Origin: Sunxiuqinia sp965230765 | Lineage (GTDB): Bacteria; Bacteroidota; Bacteroidia; Bacteroidales; Prolixibacteraceae | Direction of reading: 5' to 3' | Assembly: GCA_965230765.1 (NCBI GenBank) | Contig: CBDDLR010000002.1 | Span: forward strand, 372,001-436,000 | DNA length: 64,000 nt | Shown here: positions 36,101 through 41,709 of the stretch, in pieces | How positions within the stretch are numbered: position 1 is the stretch's first letter | Layout: each line of letters opens with the position of its first letter | The notes under the pieces: generated by a model | Database searches by the model: none | What the model saw: the letters and a program-made list of their open reading frames with translations, nothing else | Told to the model about the DNA's origin: nothing | Program-made: the position numbers and the translations under genes

Positions 36101-36343
36101 CAATCCGTTTTTATTCAGGTCATCGGATAGCTCAGAGCGAAAAAGTCGTTCACCAACAGTCAATACGAAGTCGGTTTTTCCAAGCCGTTCCAGGGTGATT
36201 TTTTTAAGGTTGTGCTGAACGGAATCACCAATAATAAATGCGCCCAACAAAATGGCCGTGCTCAGTGCTATCCCTAAAATAACGGACAGGTTTAACCTGA
36301 GATAGTGGGTGAACGATTTGATGATGTAACGGAAACTGTTCAT
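33122..36343 (-). CDS. ABC transporter permease, MacB/FtsX type, double-module
   Basis: A 1073-residue inner-membrane protein. One TM near residues 20-40, a long periplasmic MacB-type domain to about 475, three TMs with the FtsX motif (LYLNYRRDEIYTLQSIGFHKKKIRKLVF), two more TMs near 630-700, a second periplasmic domain, and a terminal FtsX module (RSLMEQRSELAVLQATGYSKRKIFKLIF). This is the lolCDE/MacB-like mechanotransmission fold used for extrusion or signalling across the envelope. I use the ATG at 36343, one base after the ATPase stop. The cargo is unknown; no outer-membrane factor or membrane-fusion protein is adjacent. Confidence 0.85.
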   Translation of the reverse strand: MNSFRYIIKSFTHYLRLNLSVILGIALSTAILLGAFIIGDSVQHNLKKITLERLGKTDFVLTVGERLFRSELSDDLNKNGLETTSVLYATGMAILNGGEARTNQVKVWGIDHQFNQFAGTDSLFNLQKNELAVNQRLANILGVNPGDELLIRVNKLSTFPSNTPFVSAEEMSVSFRAKVKAIASPVQTGNFNLQNIQSSPKNIFISKDWLNKQLELDNKANVILVTSDNKDEAELMNQLQQCWKLEDINLKIRKDEQLDFSEIISERVFIEPVIENILISKIPESQPVLTYFVNRFTLRDKSTPYSFISGLSAGSAPMKEDEIIINEWLANDLKATVEDTIITEYFVVGPLRKLDEKQNQFVVKEIVKLEGKYSDQLLMPEIPGMSDAGHCRDWETGVPIELGSIRPKDEDYWNTYKGTPKAFVNIEAAKKLWGNRFGKATAVRFKSMDRTAIEKQILSKLTPSSIGFQLTAAKRDGLKAAGGGVDFGQLFIGLSFFVLLASLLLAYLMFRLYLNYRRDEIYTLQSIGFHKKKIRKLVFTESFFIIAIGMIIGIPLGIVYNNLILKAINTIWFEIVQTSMVETHITSAAIVKSIVTIGFISIIASGLMLKKFTSEKRKKTKEANKHLRWNLISGIVLLIGAILIFMTQLNNKGKIDPSLFFVAGFLLMPALIFLLNSYFIFRNRSTRVLHNYRQLVLNRIYTNRKKTILIISFLSVGIFLVLSTGLNRKDLTSNADLPGSGTGGFTYFAESSFPILVDLNSEEGRYEFGLDNTDFEFTQFRALTGDDASCLNLNKISKPRILGFNPDAFNNKEAFSFVTHSEELDPKHPWLSLKKPLDSGVIPAIADQTVIQWGLGMSVGDTLIYKNEQGEDVSLKLIGGLANSIFQGNILIDENLFIQHFPSVSGSQVFLVSGKENPETLKSAMRNYGLELEPAKDRLLKFYQVENTYLNIYLQLGALGLLIGTIGLGIVIFRSLMEQRSELAVLQATGYSKRKIFKLIFTEHILMVVLAVLTGTIPAIISALPSLSSNLYKGLIYWALALIFIIISSASLWIYFAGRSSLNKSLNEAIRND

Positions 36344-36344
36344 G

Positions 36345-37019
36345 CTAGGCTTCAATCAATTGACCTTTGTTGAGTTGATAAATTTTGTCCATTTTTTTGG
36401 CAAGTGTCATCGAGTGTGTGACCACAATCATACTTGTGTTTTTCGTTTCATTCAAATGAAGGATTATATCTGTCAACTGTTCTGAAGTTTTTTGATCAAG
36501 GGCACCAGTAGGCTCATCAGCCAGTAGTAATTTAGGATGATTGATCAATGCCCTTGCCACAGCTGCACGTTGGCACTCACCACCTGACAACTGTCCTGGT
36601 TTCTGATGTTTCACTTCTTCCAATCCTAACGAACGAATAAGCTGTTCGGCATATTCCAGTTGCCCGTTCTCAATCCGGGATTGTTGTGCCAGGATTGGCA
36701 GTAAAATATTGTCGATGAGGCTTAATTGTGGCAACAGGTGGTGTAGTTGAAAAATAAAACCGATCGATTGATTCCTGAAGTTTGCAAGCTCTTTGTCGTC
36801 TTGATTGAAGACATTAGTCCCATGAAGAGATACTTCTCCGGAATCAGGCCTATCTAGTGTCCCAATCAAATTAAGCAATGTAGTTTTACCGGAGCCTGAA
36901 GGCCCAACAACGGCCACTTTTTCTCCTTCTTTTACAAGCAAATTAAGGTCTTCCAAAATGGTACGTCTTGTTCCTGAACCTGAAACAAAACTTTTATGAA
37001 TGTTTTTTACTTTCAGCAT
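36345..37019 (-). CDS. ABC transporter ATP-binding protein, LolD/MacB class
   Basis: A 224-residue ATPase. Walker A GPSGSGKTTL (about 39-48), Q-loop FIFQLHHLLP, signature LSGGECQRAAVARAL, Walker B LLLADEPTGALD and H-loop VVTHS are all intact. The class pairs with FtsX-type permeases, and the permease gene follows at 1-base spacing. Upstream the glycosyltransferase stop is 1 base away, so all three share one transcript. Confidence 0.93.
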   Translation of the reverse strand: MLKVKNIHKSFVSGSGTRRTILEDLNLLVKEGEKVAVVGPSGSGKTTLLNLIGTLDRPDSGEVSLHGTNVFNQDDKELANFRNQSIGFIFQLHHLLPQLSLIDNILLPILAQQSRIENGQLEYAEQLIRSLGLEEVKHQKPGQLSGGECQRAAVARALINHPKLLLADEPTGALDQKTSEQLTDIILHLNETKNTSMIVVTHSMTLAKKMDKIYQLNKGQLIEA

Positions 37020-37020
37020 T

Positions 37021-38313
37021 TCAGTTGTTTTGTGAAATAGTGTGATAAACTTCTACCAATTTAGCGGCTTGTTGGTTAATATCGAAATATTTCTTTATAC
37101 CTTTCAATCCTTTTTGGCTGAATTCACTTAGTTTATTCTTATCCAGAACAATGCTTTTAAGGGTTTTTGAAAGTTCCTCTGGTGAGTTGGGCGAATAGGT
37201 CAAGCCGCCTTCAGAGTAACCAACCACCTCAGGGAAAGCACCTAGTGCTGGCTGTACCAGTGGAATACCCGATGCCAACGCTTCGAGCTGGTATAAGCCA
37301 AAAGCTTCGCCATTTAAAACAGGCACTGTAACAACTGCAACTGAATCAAAAAATGCCTGTCGTTCTTCGCCCTCAAACTCTTCTACCCAAAATACAGCAT
37401 TTTCAAGCTGCGCATGGGCTATTTTTTCTTTTTGTTTTTTAATGAACAAGATATCATCGTTGGTTTTGCCACCTGTTATTTTCAGTTTCACATCCTTATA
37501 CTTTTCATCTTTTTTCAAAAGAATAAAAGCATCCACCAATACTTCCAGCCCATTTTCTTCACACATTCTTGAAATGTACCCAATAATGGGATCTTTTGTT
37601 TCTACTGGAACAACTGAATAATCGTTGGCATCAACACCAATGTAATTTTTAAATAGCTTTTTGTCTTCAATTTGAAGACGTTCCTTCATAGTCATAGCGT
37701 AATAATCACTCACAGCAATAAAGGCATCAATCTCTTTTCCACGTTCGGTCATCAAATCCCACGATTCCTGACGAAATTTTTCAGACATCACATCCACCCA
37801 CACATCTTCATCCTGCAATGAGCAAACTACGGGGATATCCATCTCTTGCTTAATCCGTCTGGCCAGTCCAAGCAACAAGGCATTGGAAAGATGTACCACA
37901 TCTGGTTTGGCTTCTTCTTTTAACCAGGTTACCATGCGCTCCAGTTCTTGTTTCTGCAAGCCCTCTTCGCCCAAAAGCATGGATACGGTCATCTCTTCCA
38001 GTCCTTTTGCCCGGGTGGACCCAGCATTTTGAGCTGCCAAGTGTAGCACTTTTTTAGAATCGAGGAAATGATCGACAAATGCGGGCATGTGCCTAAAAAT
38101 GGGGAAACGCTGCTTTAGGTAAGTGTTCACTGCACCATAAAAAACAGGTACATGGTTCAGGTCATGCGCATCATCGAAAATAGGCAGGTAAAGCGGCACT
38201 TTGATCACTTCCTGTCCCAATTCCTTTAGCGCCTTCATGTATTTGCTGTCACGCAGGCAATTTCCGCAGTAGAAACTACCTCCTGAACCCGGAATTATTT
38301 GAGCTATTTTCAT
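37021..38313 (-). CDS. Glycosyltransferase family 4 protein
   Basis: A 430-residue GT-B glycosyltransferase. The glycine-rich N-terminal loop is IIPGSGGSFYCGNCLRDSKY, followed by VVHLSNALLLGLARRIKQEM. The C-terminal donor site is GYISRMCEENGLEVLVDAF, then EAFGLYQLEALASGIPLVQPALGAFPEVV with the E-x7-E motif. It should transfer a sugar from a nucleotide donor; the acceptor is unknown. The CGNC pair near residue 19 is unusual for the family. Tightly linked to the ABC exporter genes downstream; an R2 palindromic element separates it from the propeller gene upstream. Confidence 0.87.
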   Translation of the reverse strand: MKIAQIIPGSGGSFYCGNCLRDSKYMKALKELGQEVIKVPLYLPIFDDAHDLNHVPVFYGAVNTYLKQRFPIFRHMPAFVDHFLDSKKVLHLAAQNAGSTRAKGLEEMTVSMLLGEEGLQKQELERMVTWLKEEAKPDVVHLSNALLLGLARRIKQEMDIPVVCSLQDEDVWVDVMSEKFRQESWDLMTERGKEIDAFIAVSDYYAMTMKERLQIEDKKLFKNYIGVDANDYSVVPVETKDPIIGYISRMCEENGLEVLVDAFILLKKDEKYKDVKLKITGGKTNDDILFIKKQKEKIAHAQLENAVFWVEEFEGEERQAFFDSVAVVTVPVLNGEAFGLYQLEALASGIPLVQPALGAFPEVVGYSEGGLTYSPNSPEELSKTLKSIVLDKNKLSEFSQKGLKGIKKYFDINQQAAKLVEVYHTISQNN

Positions 38314-38337
38314 ATATCGTATATTATTTAACTATTC

Positions 38338-38419
38338 GACCCCCTATCCGTCAGTTGACGGATTGTCCCCCAATAGGGGGACGAAGATTCCCGGCTTGTC
38401 GAGAAGACGGAGGGGGTTA
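38338..38419. repeat. Palindromic intergenic element, family R2 copy b
   Basis: Bounded by GACCCCCT and AGGGGGTTA. It contains CCGTCAGTTGACGG (38349-38362) and CCCCCAATAGGGGG, the counterpart of CCCCCAATTGGGGG in the copy at 10453-10526. The TTA at its right edge (38417-38419) is the stop codon of the propeller gene. Confidence 0.65.
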
Positions 38420-39520
38420 CTTTCCAAACACATAAATCCGTCCATCGTTCGCACCGATGACTATTTTTTGATCATAAACGGCCGGTGAACTAACAATTTG
38501 GCCTCCTATTTCATACTTCCAAATTTCCTCTCCATCATTCAATTGGTGCATATATATCATGCCATCCATAGTAGCAGTTACTATTTTCTTTCCAGCAATT
38601 ACTGATGATGAGTTAACCCTGTTACTTAGTCGTTTCTGCCAAATAAGCTTGCCCGATTTTCTTTCAATGCAATACAGGTTTCTGTCTTCGTTACCTATTA
38701 CAACAAAATCTTCGGAAATAGCGGGGGAAGAAATAAATGGCAGGTTTTTTTCTTCATTGTCGAAAATCCATCCAATTTTTCCTTCCTGAATATCAACACT
38801 GAAGAACCGCCCGTCGTAATCGCCGATATATGCATTATTTTCAACAATTGCAGGTGAAGAAGCAACGTAGGTTTCAATATCAATTTTTCGGGTAGCTGTT
38901 CCTTTTTCCATGTTAACCACATGCAAAAACCCATCGCAGCCACCAAAAACCACATGCTTGTTCCATAGTGCCGGGGCACCATTTATGAAGTTATCAGATT
39001 CATATTTCCAAAGATTTGCTCCGCTTCGAAGATCAACTCCATGCAGATAATAATCGTAGCTTCCGACTGCTGCAACCAGTTGTCCTTTAATTTTCTCCCA
39101 GCTTGCTGATCCAACGATTTGGTTCTCTGTTTCGTATTTCCAGTTTAACTTACCTGTTTCACAATTTAAACTGAAAATCCATCCATCCATATTCCCAAAA
39201 ATTATTGACTTATCGACAATAATTGCAGGTGCTTCAATGGCATTTTCAGAATTAAATTTCCATTTCAGTTTGCCTTCAAAATCAATGGCGTAGAAATATC
39301 CATCAGTAGATCCAAAATAAATGATCCCGTTTTTTACCACTGGGGAAGATTTTATATCATCGTCTGTTTGGAAAGAAAACAAGAGTTTCAGCCTATCAGG
39401 AATTTCTTCAGTTGATGAGGCTGTTAGTTGCCTGTTGCCTCTAAAAACCGTCCAATCTGATTGGGCGAACAAGTTTAAGCTGAGTAATAGTAGAAGTAAT
39501 ATTGTTGGTATTTTTTTCAT
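38417..39520 (-). CDS. Secreted PQQ-like beta-propeller protein (propeller 5)
   Basis: A 367-residue exported propeller. Signal peptide MKKIPTILLLLLLSLNLFAQ, then DWTVFRGNRQLTAS, the opening found in all propellers of this cluster. Blades repeat about every 40 residues with the tryptophan-docking pattern G-K-L-x-W-K (GKLKWKFNSENA, GKLNWKYETEN, GANLWKYESDN, GKLIWQKRLSN, GEEIWKYEIGG). It is PQQ_2/BamB-like; no obvious quinone ligands or heme motif. Start at 39520, one base after the stop of the FAD subunit gene, which indicates coupled translation. Confidence 0.85.
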   Translation of the reverse strand: MKKIPTILLLLLLSLNLFAQSDWTVFRGNRQLTASSTEEIPDRLKLLFSFQTDDDIKSSPVVKNGIIYFGSTDGYFYAIDFEGKLKWKFNSENAIEAPAIIVDKSIIFGNMDGWIFSLNCETGKLNWKYETENQIVGSASWEKIKGQLVAAVGSYDYYLHGVDLRSGANLWKYESDNFINGAPALWNKHVVFGGCDGFLHVVNMEKGTATRKIDIETYVASSPAIVENNAYIGDYDGRFFSVDIQEGKIGWIFDNEEKNLPFISSPAISEDFVVIGNEDRNLYCIERKSGKLIWQKRLSNRVNSSSVIAGKKIVTATMDGMIYMHQLNDGEEIWKYEIGGQIVSSPAVYDQKIVIGANDGRIYVFGK

Positions 39521-39521
39521 G

Positions 39522-41087
39522 TTACAATTGCTCTTCAGTGTCCATTTTTGCCAGTGCGCCCGTCGGGCATTTTTCTGCAACCAAGGCTGCTGTTTTTTCC
39601 AATCCTTTTTCTACGCTTTCATTGAACGGCACCCCAATGCGCACATCAAAGCCACGACCTATGAAACTAAATCCATATGTTTCCTGGTGCTGTTGGGTTA
39701 TTCGTACACAAATTCCACATTTGATACACTTCGAAGGCTCAAAAATTACTTGTTGTGGCGAAAATTTCTTTTGAACTGAAATGCGTTCATCATACTGAAA
39801 GCGTTTTTGTACAGCTCCATATTCATCCGATAATTTCCGAAGGGAACAAGTTTCCAGATTGCGGCAATCGCAATGCAGGCAGCGTTTGGCTTCGGAAACT
39901 GCTTCTTCGCGGTTGAAGCCATTGGCCTTTCCCTGGCTGGGCTTGTTCCTGTCTGATTTATTGGATTCTTTTAAATATTCGGCTATCTCCAGTTGGTTTA
40001 GTTTGCCAAATTTGGAATTGAACCGTTTATGCAACCCTTTGAGTTCATCTTTTTGTAACCAGTGATCCAATATAAAAGCAAGCTCTTTCCCTTGCCCGAC
40101 AGACCTGACGGCTAGTTTTGACGGGCGAAGTGCATTCCCAACCGCAAATACTTTTTCATCTGATGTTTGGTAGGTGTCCTTATTAACCTTTATTCCATTT
40201 GCTGAAGTATCAAGTCCCCACGATTTTGCCAGTTCAGGATTATTTCCAGAAGCAATAATCACTGCATCATTTTCAGTTTTTAATTGATCGTATCTTTTTT
40301 TGTCAATCTCTTCATTAAAGTGAACATTGATGTCTTTGTTTAAAATTGAAGCAATTTCATTGTTCAATACATTTGATGGAAGGATATCATCTGTGATTTT
40401 CAGTAGGTCACCTCCTGCTTTTTCATGTTTTTCGTAGATGCTTACCGAGTGTCCTGACAGGTTTAAATAATAGGCAGCAGCTAAGCCTGCAGGCCCTGCA
40501 CCGATGATCGAAACTTTTTTGTTGGTCCTGGAATTTGTGATTTGGGACTTGGTTTTTAATAAGTCTTTATCTGCCACAAACCCTTTCAACAAACAAATTG
40601 ACACGGGATCATCGGCCTGTTTTCTTCTACATCCGGCTTCGCATGGGGCAGGGCAGATGCGTCCCAGAATTGCAGGCAAGGCAATATCCCGTTTAACCAC
40701 TTCAATGGCTTTTTCGAAATTGCCAGAAGCAATCAACCGGTTCATCAAAGGGATATTTATATGTGCCGGGCAAACGACCTGGCAGGGTGCTTCGCAATCG
40801 CCCACGTGCTCGCTGAGTAACAATTCAAGGGCAGCTTTCCTGGACTCCCTGCATTCGTCGTCATCGGTGATCAATTCCATGCCTTCAGTAGCAGGTATTG
40901 AACATGAAGGGAGCAACTTACCTGTCTTTGCATCCTTCACCAGGCAAACCATGCATGATGTAAAATGCTCTGTTCCTTCCAGATGGCACATGGTCGGAAT
41001 GTTGATGCCAAGCTTCCCAGCAGCCTGCAAAATGCTAGTGCTTTCAGGGACTTCGACGAAGGTGTTATTTATCTTGAGTTTTAGCAT
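39522..41087 (-). CDS. FAD/iron-sulfur oxidoreductase subunit (NuoG-N + GltD/NfnB-like, NAD(P) domain absent)
   Basis: A 521-residue cytosolic redox subunit. Residues 1-75 form a NuoG-type [2Fe-2S] domain (C34, C45, C48, C62). A GltD-like FeS region follows, with C98, C102, C106, C145, C149, C153. The FAD Rossmann motif is IIGAGPAGLAAAYYL (about 194-208). In GltD/NfnB the FAD domain is split by a NAD(P)-binding Rossmann insert of about 130 residues with a GGGNTAMD-type motif. Here ASGNNPELAK leads within about 35 residues to VFAVGNAL, so that domain is missing, and the usual FAD-contacting Asp of VFAxGD is Asn. The C-terminal [4Fe-4S] region has CIKCGIC and later CPTGAL. A linker near 177-189 is encoded by heptad repeats. 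Heptad DNA also fills the leader up to the ATG. Partner of the HndABC-like fusion upstream. Confidence 0.82.
   Translation of the reverse strand: MLKLKINNTFVEVPESTSILQAAGKLGINIPTMCHLEGTEHFTSCMVCLVKDAKTGKLLPSCSIPATEGMELITDDDECRESRKAALELLLSEHVGDCEAPCQVVCPAHINIPLMNRLIASGNFEKAIEVVKRDIALPAILGRICPAPCEAGCRRKQADDPVSICLLKGFVADKDLLKTKSQITNSRTNKKVSIIGAGPAGLAAAYYLNLSGHSVSIYEKHEKAGGDLLKITDDILPSNVLNNEIASILNKDINVHFNEEIDKKRYDQLKTENDAVIIASGNNPELAKSWGLDTSANGIKVNKDTYQTSDEKVFAVGNALRPSKLAVRSVGQGKELAFILDHWLQKDELKGLHKRFNSKFGKLNQLEIAEYLKESNKSDRNKPSQGKANGFNREEAVSEAKRCLHCDCRNLETCSLRKLSDEYGAVQKRFQYDERISVQKKFSPQQVIFEPSKCIKCGICVRITQQHQETYGFSFIGRGFDVRIGVPFNESVEKGLEKTAALVAEKCPTGALAKMDTEEQL
40525..40552. repeat. Heptad repeat inside a coding region
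   Basis: GTCCTGG, AATTTGT, GATTTGG and GACTTGG follow in a strict 7-base period. They are translated on the minus strand as the linker KSQITNSRT of the FAD subunit, between its GltD-like FeS region and the FAD Rossmann fold. Confidence 0.6.
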
Positions 41088-41089
41088 GT

Positions 41090-41152
41090 GTTTCGGGTTA
41101 CGAGTTTCGGGTTACGAGTTACGGGTTTCGAGTTACGGGTTGCGTGTTGGGG
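41090..41152. repeat. Heptanucleotide array (9 units, GTTWCGR)
   Basis: Nine consecutive plus-strand heptads, mainly GTTTCGG, GTTACGA and GTTACGG. The array starts 2 bases from the ATG of the FAD subunit gene (minus strand) and encodes the last residues and stop codon of the four-helix-bundle gene (TTA at 41133-41135). Confidence 0.9.
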
Positions 41153-41513
41153 TTTTCCAATTAGTTTCTACGTATTGAATAAACTTGTTGATTTTTGCAC
41201 CCAATATGTCATACTCATCGACTAATTCATTTAACTCGTTATTTGAAAAATGAATTTCATTAATCATGCTTAATTGTGAGATTGCTTCATCACATGAAGC
41301 ATGCGCATAAACCAAAAATCGAATGAAATCATCTTTATACCTTTTTCTACCATAACCTTCAACAATATTATCTTTTATGCTTTTGGATGATCGTCTTACC
41401 TGACTGCCTTGTTCATATAATTCATATTTTGGCAATTCCATGGTCATGCGGTGAACTTTTATCGCTAGTTCATAGGCCATTATGTATATGTCGAGGTCTT
41501 TATAGCTTTTCAT
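41133..41513 (-). CDS. Four helix bundle protein (S23/IVP family)
   Basis: A 126-residue helical protein of the family first seen as ORFs in 23S rRNA intervening sequences. Family signatures are SYKDLDIYIMAYELAIKVHRMTM, the central RRSSKSIKDNIVEGYGRK and DFIRFLVYAHASCDEAISQL. The function is unknown; related folds serve as accessory proteins of diversity-generating retroelements. It interrupts an otherwise compact redox operon (HndABC-like fusion upstream, FAD subunit downstream) and is flanked on both sides by heptad arrays that form its leader and its last codons (KTPTRNP). This suggests it arrived as a unit. Confidence 0.88.
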   Translation of the reverse strand: MKSYKDLDIYIMAYELAIKVHRMTMELPKYELYEQGSQVRRSSKSIKDNIVEGYGRKRYKDDFIRFLVYAHASCDEAISQLSMINEIHFSNNELNELVDEYDILGAKINKFIQYVETNWKTPTRNP

Positions 41514-41514
41514 A

Positions 41515-41556
41515 GTTTCGTGTTTCGTGTTTCGAGTTACGAGTTACGAGTTACAA
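41515..41556. repeat. Heptanucleotide array (6 units, GTTTCGT to GTTACGA)
   Basis: Six consecutive 7-base units begin 2 bases before the four-helix-bundle ATG (reading the minus strand) and form its immediate leader. Same unit type and orientation as the array at 41090-41152. Confidence 0.9.
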
Positions 41557-41660
41557 AATGCAAGAGGTTTGTTCTCTCTATCGTAAAAAAAGTTCCCGGT
41601 TTTTCTAGCTTTTTCTTTATAAATCATTTCAATAATTTTGTCATTAGATACTTCGTATTT

Positions 41661-41709
41661 TTAAACTCGTAACCCGCAACCCGCAACCCGCAACTCGTAC
41701 CTCACAACA
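41661..41709. repeat. Heptanucleotide array in inverted orientation (7 units, CGCAACC)
   Basis: Plus-strand units CGTAACC and CGCAACC (three times in all) with CGCAACT and CGTACCT. This is the reverse complement of the GTTACG type at 41090 and 41515. It covers the stop codon of the HndABC-like gene (41702-41704). Confidence 0.85.

Noticed and set aside
41090..41709. CRISPR array
   Set aside because: Units are 7 bases with no spacers and there are no cas genes; these are tandem heptads.
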